This document shows, piece by piece, positions 7,698 through 15,307 of a stretch of 17,421 nt of DNA. The notes under the pieces are model-generated. The model ran no database searches. It saw nothing but the letters and a program-made list of their open reading frames with translations, and had not been told where the DNA came from. The DNA is from Gammaproteobacteria bacterium. GTDB lineage: Bacteria; Pseudomonadota; Gammaproteobacteria; UBA9214. The stretch spans positions 1 to 17,421 of the forward strand of contig JAOTTU010000025.1 of NCBI GenBank assembly GCA_029864225.1. Reading direction: 5' to 3'. The position numbers were made by a program, and so were the translations under genes. Every line of letters begins with the position of its first letter. Position 1 is the stretch's first letter.

Positions 7698-8870
7698 GAT
7701 GATCTCTTCCGGGTTTATATGCGTCGGTAAACGGGTATTGTACCCTGCTAGGAAACAACGCAGGACCTGTTCAGTCGCATTGGCCAGATAGTCAGCGGCA
7801 CTGTGCGTTGCTTGCTCGAGTGATACCGGTCCCGGGCACAGGCTGAAGGCGGCGCTGATGCCGGCCGCCTGCGCGCCGCCTGATCCGGGACTCAGGCTGC
7901 CAGCCACGGCCAGGCAGGGGATGCCCAGGGTGCGGGCCTGGGCGGCGATCGCCGCCGGGGCCTTGCCGTGGCAGGTCTGCTCATCCAGCCGGCCTTCGGC
8001 GGTCAGTACCAGGTCCGTACCGGCCAGGGCCTGCTTCAGTTCAAGCAATTCCAGCACCTGCTCGGCACCCGGTGTCAACTCTGCCTGCAGAAAGGCGATG
8101 AGTCCTGCGCCCAGGCCGCCGGCCGCGCCGACGCCCGGGATAGTGCGTACATCCCGCCCGAGTGTGTGCTCAATGACGTCGGCCAGCTGCGCCAGTCCCG
8201 CTTCGAGTTGCCGCACCTGTTCCGGGTTGGCACCTTTCTGTGGTGCAAAGACCCGGGCGGCACCGTGCTCACCCAATAACGGGATATCGACGTCGCAGAT
8301 CACCTGGATGTCCACCTGACTCAGCCGGGGGTCCAGCCCGTCGAGCCTGATCCCGGTGATCTGCCCGAGCGACGCCCCGTCTCCCGGCAATTCATTGCCG
8401 GCCTTGTCCAGGAAGCTGGCGCCCAGGGCGCGGGCCATGCCCGTGCCGCCGTCATGGGTGGCACTGCCGCCGATACCGAGGATGATTCGGCTGGCTCCCC
8501 GGTCCAGTGCAGCATGGATCAATTCGCCGACACCGAAGCTGGTGGCGGCGAGCGGGTCGTACTGTTCCGGGGTCAGCAGGGCGAGGCCCGCCGCAGTCGC
8601 CATCTCGATCACGGCAAGGTGCCGGGATGGGCTGTACAGGAAGCTGGCAGTGACCGCCGTGTTCAACGGGCCGGTGACCCTCTGGGACAGTCTATCGGCC
8701 TGCAGGACATCTTGCAGGACCTCCAGCAGTCCGTCGCCGCCGTCAGCTACCGGTACCAGGACAAGTTGTGCTGTGGGCGTTGCCCGGCGTACCCCGCTGG
8801 CCATGGCCTCGGCCGCCGCGCGCGCTGACAGGCTGCCTTTCAGGGCATTCGGGGCAATGACAATCTTCAA
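6870..8870 (-). CDS. Glycerate kinase fused in frame to GalU (666 residues)
   Basis: The frame runs without a stop from a TTG at 8870, preceded by GAGG, to the galU stop. Residues 1 to about 380 are a GlxK/GarK-type glycerate kinase: KIVIAPNALKGSL at the start, ADGGDG near 48, GIGGSATHDGGTG near 135-150, GVGAAGGLGAG, and AEGRLDEQTCHGKAP. This family phosphorylates D-glycerate to 2-phosphoglycerate, joining glycolate or glycerate breakdown to central metabolism. The kinase part seems complete, ending near CFLAG. About a dozen residues later comes the GalU methionine (7697) with a good ribosome site, so GalU may also start by itself. A TAG in another frame (about 7749-7751) sits where a lone kinase would end, so a single-base shift could have created the fusion. 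The start lies 37 bases after the histidine kinase stop, suggesting one operon. Confidence 0.75.
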   Translation of the reverse strand: MKIVIAPNALKGSLSARAAAEAMASGVRRATPTAQLVLVPVADGGDGLLEVLQDVLQADRLSQRVTGPLNTAVTASFLYSPSRHLAVIEMATAAGLALLTPEQYDPLAATSFGVGELIHAALDRGASRIILGIGGSATHDGGTGMARALGASFLDKAGNELPGDGASLGQITGIRLDGLDPRLSQVDIQVICDVDIPLLGEHGAARVFAPQKGANPEQVRQLEAGLAQLADVIEHTLGRDVRTIPGVGAAGGLGAGLIAFLQAELTPGAEQVLELLELKQALAGTDLVLTAEGRLDEQTCHGKAPAAIAAQARTLGIPCLAVAGSLSPGSGGAQAAGISAAFSLCPGPVSLEQATHSAADYLANATEQVLRCFLAGYNTRLPTHINPEEIIMIRKCLFPAAGYGTRFLPATKAMPKEVLPVLDKPLIQYGVEEAMDAGMKNIAIITGRGKRAIEDHFDISYELEHQISGTPSEDRLESIRKIIMECTFAYTRQIEMRGLGHAILTGETLIGNEPFGVILADDLCVGNELGVMSQMARLYEKYRCSILAIEEVGPQEVHKYGVIAGNQLEENIYMISSMVEKPSADEAPSNLAIIGRYILTPDIFDILRRTPPGKNGELQITDALQTQARENMVLAYQFDGRRFDCGSVAGFVNATNYFYSQRTNGD

Positions 8871-8907
8871 AGCGTGGTGTACCTCGTCTGTGTGCTGGTG
8901 TTGTTGA

Positions 8908-11541
8908 TCAAGTGGTTGGATCCGCCGCCGGCAATATGATACAGAAACGCGAGCCCTTTCCGGGGGTGCTGCTGACATCCACCTGGCCATGATGCCGCTG
9001 CAGCGTTGCCTTGACCAGGGCCAGTCCCAGCCCGGCACCGCTTTGGCTGCTGTGTTCCCACAGCGAGCCGCGCTTGAACCGGTTGAACAGGGTGGGCAGT
9101 TCTTCCGCCGGGATACCGTGGCCCTGGTCCTCTACACAGCAACGGTATCCCTGCTGCTCTTCATGCAGCGTGATGGTGATGACGCCGTTTTCAGGGCTGT
9201 ACTTGATAGCATTTGTCAGCAGGTTGGTGATGGTCCGCTCCAGCAGGTCGGCGTTTCCGTGGATCCAGGCCTCGTCGATCTCCGTCTCCATTTCCAGCCG
9301 CATTTTCCGGGCCTGAGCCATGCCCCAGACCTCTTCACGGGCGTTGTTGATGATGTCCGCCAGGTTGATCTCACTGAATACCAGCTCGTCATCACTTTCG
9401 GCGCGCGCCAGTTGCAGGAACTGTTCCGACAGATGAATCGCCCGGTTCGAGTAGTCCTCCATCCGGTTGAACAGCTCCTGCTGTTCCTGCGACACTCCCT
9501 TGGCGCGCGCCAGCTCCACCAGCGCCAGCAGGGAGACCATGGGGGAACGCAGGTCGTGGGAAAGAAAGCTCACGGCCTCGATGCGGCGCCGCTCACTGTT
9601 CTTCAGCTCGCTGATATTCGACAGGATGATGATCACGCCGGCAGGGCTGTCCGGCGTGATTGACACGGGGGTGATCTGCACCATTAAATCCAGGCCTGCC
9701 TGATTGCGCGTGTTCACCTGTGCCGGTGTTTTCTCGAGCAACACCTGTTTCAAATAACCGTTCCAGTCGATTGGGTCATGCGCTCCGAGTGAGCGGAGGG
9801 CGCGGGTCGCTTGTTGTCCCCTGATGCCGGGCTGGTCCTCGATACCCAGGAAACGCTGTGCCTTGTCATTCAGCAGCGTTACCACGCCGAATTCGTCGGT
9901 GACCAGGATGCCGTCGGCCATTTGCGCAATGCTGTCATCTATAAACTGGTACATCGAGCGCACCCGGTCGGTGGCCAGCTGAACCTGTTCGATACGTGTT
10001 TGTACCAGTTCGGATGAACTGTAGCTTACCGGCTCCTTCTGTGCCGTATAACGCTGGATCAGTCGCTCCAGCAGTGCCAGTTCATTCGCTGCCAGTGGTT
10101 CGTCCGACTGGAGTTGCATGGCAATAAGTAATTGCTTCTCGCCATCACTGAGGGCTGTCTGTATGTGATGGCCATTGCGTGTCCAGGTCCCCACGAGGGC
10201 CGGGACAGTGACAGACGAGGGACATTCCCCGTGTTGTGCGACAGGCCTGCCCTCGGGGTCCGAGATGCACCAGCCCCTGAGTCCAAGGATGTTCACCAGG
10301 GATTCCAGCGAGGCCTCCAGGGAGGTCTGCGTGGGGGTTTGCGGGATCAAGTCGTATTCAGTGAGCCGTTTCAGCTCCGTGCCGAGGAACTTCAGTGCAT
10401 TCTCGAGGCGTCTCGAATTCCATAATGGAAAACTCAGGGCCAGGGCGAGCAGTGCCGCGGTCGGGGGCAGCCACTGGTGCATTATGGTCAGCATGGCGGT
10501 ACTGGCAGCCAGGCACATCAGCATCAGTACACCGGTGATGGCCATGTTGGTATGTGGCAGAAAACGCTGGAAGAAAATAAAGGGCAGTATTGCAAACCAT
10601 GCCGAAAACACGAGTTTCCATTGGAGATCGACCGGCCTGATAAGAATCCCTTGTTGCAGTGCATCGAGGATATTGGCATTGATCTCCACACCGGACATGG
10701 GCTCGTTCAGGCCGGACAGGGGTGTCGGCAGGTAATCGCCGAGACCCGCTGCAGTGGCGCCGATCAGGACGAACTTGTTATCAAAGGTGCCGGGCAGGTA
10801 CTTCCCGTTCAGCACCTGCTGGTAGGAGATGCGCTTGAAATGTCCCGGTGGGCCGGCAAAGGGTATCAGGACCGGGTTCTCCCGGACCCAGCTATGCGGT
10901 GCGTCCGCGGCGCGGTAGTCGCTGGTTCCGATAACCGGCAGCCTGTTTGCCAGCTCCGGCCGGCCGGCCCTGAGCAGGGTCAGCGCCAGGGTCTCCCAGT
11001 GCGGTGACCCCAGTCCCTCGTTGAGGAAGACCTGGCGGGCAATGCCATCGCGATCAATCTCGATGTGGACATGCCCGAGCCCGGAGGCCGCCGCCGTCAG
11101 TGACGTGAGCGGCAGGGTCTCGATAAATTGACCGCCAAGACGTGACTGCTCAATGACGATAGGCATGATGACATTGCGGTTATTTTCCAGGGCATCGGCC
11201 AGTGCCGCATCGGAGAGCGGGTCCAGGGAATCGGGTTCGGCCAGGATAATGTCGAAGCCGATGGCCAGGGGTTGTTCGGCTGACAGGCTCTTCAGCAGTT
11301 TTGCGTGGACGCTTCGTGGCCAGGGCCAGCGCCCGATCGCGGAAAGGCTCTCTTCATCAACCGAAATAATGACAATATTATCAGGTGCCGGTCTGGCCCA
11401 GAACCGCAGCTGGGCGTCGTAGATGACCCGGTCCAGGCGCCAGAGCCAGTCCTGATGGATCAGCAGGACAGTCAGTAATGCCAGTAATAAAGGCAGTACC
11501 AGTCGATCGGCGCGGGCGTTCCCGCCCCTGAAGCGTTGCAT
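8908..11541 (-). CDS. CHASE2-PAS hybrid-free sensor histidine kinase
   Basis: This 877-residue membrane kinase has an N-terminal membrane segment (about 12-29) and an extracytoplasmic CHASE2 domain (about 35-300, with VDEESLSAIGRWPWPR and FVLIGATAAGLGDYLPTPL). Three membrane segments follow (about 308-325, 333-353, 359-374), then a poorly recognised cytoplasmic region (400-500), a PAS domain (about 530-650) and the catalytic core. In the core the phospho-accepting histidine is H662 in FLSHDLRSP, the N box is NLLTNAIKYSP (N777), and the ATP lid motifs are EDQGHGIP and GAGLGLALVK. It should autophosphorylate in response to an envelope signal and phosphorylate the regulator at 13263-13991. Its ATG overlaps the stop of the FecR gene by one base (TGATG) and has no ribosome site of its own, so translation is probably coupled. 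It has no receiver domain. The signal is unknown. Confidence 0.93.
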   Translation of the reverse strand: MQRFRGGNARADRLVLPLLLALLTVLLIHQDWLWRLDRVIYDAQLRFWARPAPDNIVIISVDEESLSAIGRWPWPRSVHAKLLKSLSAEQPLAIGFDIILAEPDSLDPLSDAALADALENNRNVIMPIVIEQSRLGGQFIETLPLTSLTAAASGLGHVHIEIDRDGIARQVFLNEGLGSPHWETLALTLLRAGRPELANRLPVIGTSDYRAADAPHSWVRENPVLIPFAGPPGHFKRISYQQVLNGKYLPGTFDNKFVLIGATAAGLGDYLPTPLSGLNEPMSGVEINANILDALQQGILIRPVDLQWKLVFSAWFAILPFIFFQRFLPHTNMAITGVLMLMCLAASTAMLTIMHQWLPPTAALLALALSFPLWNSRRLENALKFLGTELKRLTEYDLIPQTPTQTSLEASLESLVNILGLRGWCISDPEGRPVAQHGECPSSVTVPALVGTWTRNGHHIQTALSDGEKQLLIAMQLQSDEPLAANELALLERLIQRYTAQKEPVSYSSSELVQTRIEQVQLATDRVRSMYQFIDDSIAQMADGILVTDEFGVVTLLNDKAQRFLGIEDQPGIRGQQATRALRSLGAHDPIDWNGYLKQVLLEKTPAQVNTRNQAGLDLMVQITPVSITPDSPAGVIIILSNISELKNSERRRIEAVSFLSHDLRSPMVSLLALVELARAKGVSQEQQELFNRMEDYSNRAIHLSEQFLQLARAESDDELVFSEINLADIINNAREEVWGMAQARKMRLEMETEIDEAWIHGNADLLERTITNLLTNAIKYSPENGVITITLHEEQQGYRCCVEDQGHGIPAEELPTLFNRFKRGSLWEHSSQSGAGLGLALVKATLQRHHGQVDVSSTPGKGSRFCIILPAADPTT

Positions 11542-13235
11542 CAGAACAGCAGGATTAGCGGGATCAGGAGCGACCAGAAACTGGTTGGCTGGACAGTGAG
11601 TTTCTGCGCCGGCCCGAACTCACCTTCATATCCGTCAGAGTCGATGGTCCTGGCGCGGAAATAGTAGGTCTCGGGTATCGGCCGTCGCATCGCCACGCGG
11701 GGTTCCCCGATAACCTTGTCCAGTGTGATCTGCTCGAATTCGGGATCCTCCGCCATCTGGAACTGGTATTGGACCTGCTCACCCGCCGATTGCCACTGGA
11801 TTACCAGTTCATCCTTGCCCACCTCGGGCGCCTTGAAATCCGGGCTGGGCGGTATCGCACGGTATTCGAACTGGTGGATGTCGCTGTACGGGCCCTGTTC
11901 GCCGCTGGTGTCGATGGATGCGATGCGCCAGTAGTAGCGGCCGACCGCGAGCGGCTGGCCGGGACTGAAGCGTGCCGCGGTGCCCTGGATGTCATCGTGC
12001 AGCAGCGTCGCGAATTCCGGGTCGGAGGCAAGCTGGACGCGGTATTTCCTGGCGTCTTCCGGCTCCGACCAGGAAAGTGTGGGGCGTGCATCGCGCAGGG
12101 TGATGTTGTCCTTGGGTTCGACCAGGAAGGGCGGAAAGGGGCGTGCGTCCACGCTGAAGGCATAGTCACCGTTCCAGCCTTCCAGCTTGTCGTCGTCAAC
12201 GGCACGCAGGCGCAGGAAATAATCACCGTCCGGCAGGTCATGCCACAGTCCCGAGGGTGCGGTTGTTTCCCGGTCTGCCAGCAGGGTGGAGAACTGCGAA
12301 TGATCGGCGATCTGAAATCGGTAGCCCTGCGCCCCGTCAACGCCATTCCAGGCAAAGGCCAGCGGCAGGCGCTGAAAGACGTCCGGCATTCCGGATGCTT
12401 CCGGTGCCGGCAACAACTCCTTGGGTGGTGCAGTGGGCTTGCCTTTTTCCGCCACCACGCCATAGCCGGCAGGCACAAGCTGGGCGCCGATATCGCCGCT
12501 GACCTTGACCTTGCCTTCAATCACCTCGCTGCGCGAAACCGGCTGATCAGTTTCCGTACTCACCCGGAAATTTGTCCCGCGGACCGCGGCGACCGCGGCT
12601 GGGGTAATGATGTGATAACGGCTGCCTGGCCCTTGTGAGGGCTTGACACGGGTGTCGACCCGTCCCTGTTGCAGCCGCACACGTGTATCTACCATGCCGG
12701 TCCTGTGGTAGCTACTCAGCGTATCCATGATGACCTCGCTGTCAGACTGGATCAGCAGTTCGGAGTCATCGGCGAAGCGCAGGGTCACGTTACTGTCCGC
12801 CGCAGTGCGGATCCTGTCGCCAGTGCGTAATTCGTGGTCAATGGAAAGCGCATCGCTCTGTTCGCTGCCGGCGCGTACCAGCTCCGCGGTACCTGAGATC
12901 TGCAATACCCGGGCCGGTTCGGGCTGCACCTTCAGCCACGCAATGGGTACCTTGATCTTGCTGCCCGGGGGCATGTTGCGCGGCCGCTGGATGTCATTGA
13001 TCTGCTGCAGGCGTTTCCAGTACCTGATATCCGTGAGGTATTCCTCGCTGAAGTCCCACAGGTTGTCACCGGGACGTACCGTATAGATCCACTCCTGTGC
13101 GTGCACTGTGCCTGCGGGCGCAAACAGCATCAGCATAAAAAGGCTGGCCACATAGGCGAGAGAGCATGCGGTAAAAATTCCCAGGTGTGTGTGTTTACGT
13201 GCAGCAGTCCGGGGAAGTGGCGGTTGAGACTTCAT
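11541..13235 (-). CDS. Periplasmic LysM-FecR-FnIII-like protein
   Basis: The 564-residue protein has a signal or anchor segment (about residues 18-47, ending VHAQ), then a LysM domain (about 49-98, YTVRPGDNLWDFSEEYL) expected to bind peptidoglycan. Next comes a FecR domain (about 135-250, with RTGDRIRTAADSNVTLRFADDSEL and PAAVAAVRGTNFRVS). Three FnIII-like repeats follow (about 285-363, 375-459, 467-548), each with a YRFQIA/YRVQLA/YQFQMA strand and a later YF/YYWR/YYFR strand. It ends in a very short hydrophobic tail, SFWSLLIPLILLF. The ATG at 13235 is chosen for the GAGGAGA upstream. It follows the regulator by 27 bases and is coupled to the kinase, so it is likely an accessory sensor or signal partner for it. 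This is not the classical FecR anti-sigma factor: there is no sigma gene here and the FecR part is entirely periplasmic. Confidence 0.9.
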   Translation of the reverse strand: MKSQPPLPRTAARKHTHLGIFTACSLAYVASLFMLMLFAPAGTVHAQEWIYTVRPGDNLWDFSEEYLTDIRYWKRLQQINDIQRPRNMPPGSKIKVPIAWLKVQPEPARVLQISGTAELVRAGSEQSDALSIDHELRTGDRIRTAADSNVTLRFADDSELLIQSDSEVIMDTLSSYHRTGMVDTRVRLQQGRVDTRVKPSQGPGSRYHIITPAAVAAVRGTNFRVSTETDQPVSRSEVIEGKVKVSGDIGAQLVPAGYGVVAEKGKPTAPPKELLPAPEASGMPDVFQRLPLAFAWNGVDGAQGYRFQIADHSQFSTLLADRETTAPSGLWHDLPDGDYFLRLRAVDDDKLEGWNGDYAFSVDARPFPPFLVEPKDNITLRDARPTLSWSEPEDARKYRVQLASDPEFATLLHDDIQGTAARFSPGQPLAVGRYYWRIASIDTSGEQGPYSDIHQFEYRAIPPSPDFKAPEVGKDELVIQWQSAGEQVQYQFQMAEDPEFEQITLDKVIGEPRVAMRRPIPETYYFRARTIDSDGYEGEFGPAQKLTVQPTSFWSLLIPLILLF

Positions 13236-13262
13236 GGAACTCTCCTCGCAGCGGTTCATCTA

Positions 13263-13991
13263 TTATGCGCGTCCAGAAGCATCCTGCCCGGTGGTTCCGT
13301 CTTTGGTATCGATATGTTCCAGTCGATAGCCGTGCTGATATACCGACGAGAGCCGCCAGCCAACTTCCGGCCCCAGTCCGAGTTTCTTGCGGATCCGGCT
13401 GATATGCGTGTCGACCGTCCGGGTCTGCAGGCCGCTATTCAAGCCCCAGATGTTCTCCAGCAGATAGCTGCGTGACAGCAACCGCCCGGTATGGCGGAAC
13501 AGGAACAGGGCAAGGTCGTATTCTTTCTGGGTCAGTCCAATCGTCTCATTGTTGATTGACAGGCTGCGGCTTTGTACATCAAACAGGTAGGGCGCGACCT
13601 CCAGCACGTTGTCATTGGCGTCAGCGGGTGCCGATCGACGCAGCAGTGCATTCACCCTGGCGATCATTTCCTGAGGCTTGACCGGCTTTATCATGTAATC
13701 ATCCGCACCGTGGGTAAGGGCGAATACTATATCCTGTTCGCTGTCCCTACTGGTTGTGAAGAGCACCGGTATTTGCCAGTCGATATTCTCTCTCAGCCAG
13801 TTGAGCAGATCCGGTCCGCTCGTGTCTGGCAGCATCCAGTCAAGTATGCACAAGTCGAAGGTGTGGCGCTTGGCATCATAGATAAAGGCCTTACCGTTTG
13901 GATAGTGGTAACAGTCGTGGCCGGCCTCTTTAAGCCACGACTGTAATAACTCGGCTTGTGCAGGATCGTCTTCTACCAGTGCAATCTGCAC
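13263..13991 (-). CDS. OmpR-family response regulator
   Basis: This 242-residue regulator has a receiver domain with acidic residues E7, D8 and D9, the phosphorylation site D51 in CILDWMLPD, a Thr in FTTS (about 68-71), and K102 in YMIKP. The C-terminal winged-helix DNA-binding domain has LTQKEYDLALFLF and RTVDTHISRIRKKLGL. The start at 13991 (GTG) is preferred because GGGAG lies 8 bases upstream and the protein then begins with the usual receiver strand QIALVEDD. An ATG at 14006 adds 5 residues and a GTG at 14024 adds 11. It is the first gene of the run with the FecR protein and the CHASE2 kinase, its presumed phosphodonor. An inverted repeat just upstream may be its own operator. Confidence 0.93.
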   Translation of the reverse strand: MQIALVEDDPAQAELLQSWLKEAGHDCYHYPNGKAFIYDAKRHTFDLCILDWMLPDTSGPDLLNWLRENIDWQIPVLFTTSRDSEQDIVFALTHGADDYMIKPVKPQEMIARVNALLRRSAPADANDNVLEVAPYLFDVQSRSLSINNETIGLTQKEYDLALFLFRHTGRLLSRSYLLENIWGLNSGLQTRTVDTHISRIRKKLGLGPEVGWRLSSVYQHGYRLEHIDTKDGTTGQDASGRA

Positions 13992-14020
13992 AATCTCATC
14001 TCCCATGCGAATAATAAATG

Positions 14021-14047
14021 TCACTCATTCTCTCAAATTATGAGTGA
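14021..14047. promoter_or_regulatory. 8-bp inverted repeat before the response regulator
   Basis: TCACTCAT (14021-14028) and ATGAGTGA (14040-14047) form a perfect inverted repeat with an 11-nt spacer, 30 bases upstream of the preferred GTG start. A weak minus-strand TTGATT (14052-14047) and GAGAAT pair 17 bases apart overlaps it. It may be an autoregulatory site. OmpR-type regulators more often bind direct repeats, so this is uncertain. Confidence 0.35.
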
Positions 14048-14254
14048 TCAATCAAAAGGATAGCTGTTGTCCCCGACCAGTAAGCGGGGATGGTACCGGT
14101 TGTCCTCCAGGTCTGCCAAGCCGTGGCGTTGGTACGGTAAGCCGAACAGTTGATGGGAAAACAAAAGATTAACGCCGGGGCGTGGGATGGAACTGTCGAA
14201 AACCTTCACAGGCAGGCATTGGCAGTTCACAAAGTGGACACAATCTTGAGACAC
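14048..14254 (-). CDS. Doubtful small ORF, 68 residues
   Basis: The frame starts with GTG at 14254 behind a weak GAG stretch and is open further back, to a TAA near 14305. The protein has four cysteines near its N terminus (CVHFVNCQC) and a polar C-terminal half (HGLADLEDNRYHPRLL). It has no family I recognise. Its third codon positions are GC-rich in the second half, much like the real genes, which is the main reason to list it. It could be a remnant of a longer gene or a chance frame. Confidence 0.2.
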   Translation of the reverse strand: MSQDCVHFVNCQCLPVKVFDSSIPRPGVNLLFSHQLFGLPYQRHGLADLEDNRYHPRLLVGDNSYPFD

Positions 14255-14361
14255 ATTGTTACTCTTTGCAGGCGTTAACGGCGTGTAGGCAGTGCACGAC
14301 TGTTAACGTCAGGGTTGTAGCCGACGGTGTGTCAGCACCCTGTAGCGGTGTGAATGTCAAT

Positions 14362-14393
14362 AAAAAAGCCCGGCTTGTCCAAGCCGGGCTTTT
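14362..14393 (-). terminator. Rho-independent terminator of the soxKXYZA operon
   Basis: AAGCCCGGCTT (14366-14376) pairs with AAGCCGGGCTT (14381-14391) over a GTCC loop, and the minus strand continues into TTTTTT. It lies 22 bases after the soxA stop codon, the same arrangement as at soxB. Confidence 0.9.
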
Positions 14394-14415
14394 AATGTTA
14401 CTGCCTTGAGCGCGG

Positions 14416-15252
14416 CTACTTGCGGGAGCCCGGGCCGTTGGATTTCAGGCCATTACTCATGTAGCTGTGGAAATACTCAAGCGCACGGTACTCGGGGCTC
14501 TGTGCCTTGTAGGGCTTGGCGCGTACCTGCTTGTTGCAGCCCGTATAGCGGCGTTGCAGGGTGCCCATGCCGCCCCATTTGGAACGATAGACCGGCCAGT
14601 GGGTAGTTTGACCCAAACCCGGTCCGAGCAGGTCAGCACGTATCATGTTACCCGCGTTATGGATATGACAATCGGCGCAGGAGACGTTCATCTGGCCGCG
14701 CTTGGCAAAGTAGTTCTTCTTGCCACGCTCGTAGGCCGCTAGTGCACGCGGATCATCGGGGATCACGATGTTGATCGTTTCCCCGCGCGAGGTGAAGTGC
14801 ATATAGGCCGAGATATCGGCGATGTCACCCGTCTTGTACTTGAGCGGCTTTTCACCATTGGCCTCGCGGCATCGGTTGATAGCCAGTTCCAGGGTGATGA
14901 CTTCACCGGCATTGGTATCAAAGAACGGGTACCTGTGGGCAATGCCAATTCCGTTATTCTCAAAACAACTGGCATAGGTCTTGCCGTTCTTGAACGGGGT
15001 GTTGAAGAGCTCCTTGCCCTTATCGATGCTCAGTTCGTAGGGCGGGAATTCCTCCATTGATTCCCATTGCTCCCGGGAGGCGGCATCGATGGAGTATACA
15101 CCATTGATGAAGTCATCCTTGGGGGTATTAGGGAAGCGCTTGTGGAAGAAAGACTGGAACTTCTCCAGATCTTCCTCCGGTGTCGCCTGTGCGGGCAGTG
15201 TGAATGCGCTCAGCAGGCCGAGCGCCAGTGCTGCAGTCAGGAGTTTATTCAT
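14416..15252 (-). CDS. soxA: SoxA, c-type cytochrome subunit of SoxXA (single-heme type)
   Basis: SoxXA is the periplasmic cytochrome that oxidatively joins thiosulfate to the SoxY cysteine. The 278-residue protein has a signal peptide (about 1-23, cleaving near AQA/TPE). It has one heme motif CADCH (C192, C195, H196) and the ligand cysteine C239 in YTGCNKQVR, which in known SoxA carries the active-site persulfide. Where diheme SoxA proteins have the first CxxCH, this protein has YASCFENN (C96) with another cysteine at C128, so it is a single-heme form; these two cysteines may be paired. The start at 15252 has GGAGGA upstream. It is the last gene of soxK-X-Y-Z-A, 55 bases after soxZ, and is followed by a strong terminator. 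Confidence 0.95.
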   Translation of the reverse strand: MNKLLTAALALGLLSAFTLPAQATPEEDLEKFQSFFHKRFPNTPKDDFINGVYSIDAASREQWESMEEFPPYELSIDKGKELFNTPFKNGKTYASCFENNGIGIAHRYPFFDTNAGEVITLELAINRCREANGEKPLKYKTGDIADISAYMHFTSRGETINIVIPDDPRALAAYERGKKNYFAKRGQMNVSCADCHIHNAGNMIRADLLGPGLGQTTHWPVYRSKWGGMGTLQRRYTGCNKQVRAKPYKAQSPEYRALEYFHSYMSNGLKSNGPGSRK

Positions 15253-15307
15253 TGAGTCATTCTCCTCCAGGTCGTTGTGACGGGAATGTCCTAGGTCTGG
15301 ATGTCGG

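Larger units (their letters stand above)
13992..14415. other. Gap between the response regulator and soxA
   Basis: Apart from the inverted repeat, the doubtful small ORF and the soxA terminator listed here, I see no gene. A 6-bp hairpin TCCCCG/CGGGGA lies at 14070-14090, and GTTAACG occurs at 14274-14280 and again at 14302-14308. The promoter of the regulator run is expected in this stretch. Confidence 0.55.

Noticed and set aside
11769..12638. A 289-codon plus-strand frame opposite the FecR gene
   Set aside because: It is a shadow of the FecR and FnIII coding strand, with no recognisable domain or ribosome site.
11541..13235. FecR gene as part of a FecI/FecR iron-uptake sigma system
   Set aside because: There is no sigma factor or TonB receptor gene nearby and the FecR domain is periplasmic, joined to LysM and FnIII-like repeats.
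14273..14308. Two GTTAACG copies 28 bases apart
   Set aside because: Short and palindromic at the core, so chance is likely; no promoter is clearly placed next to them.
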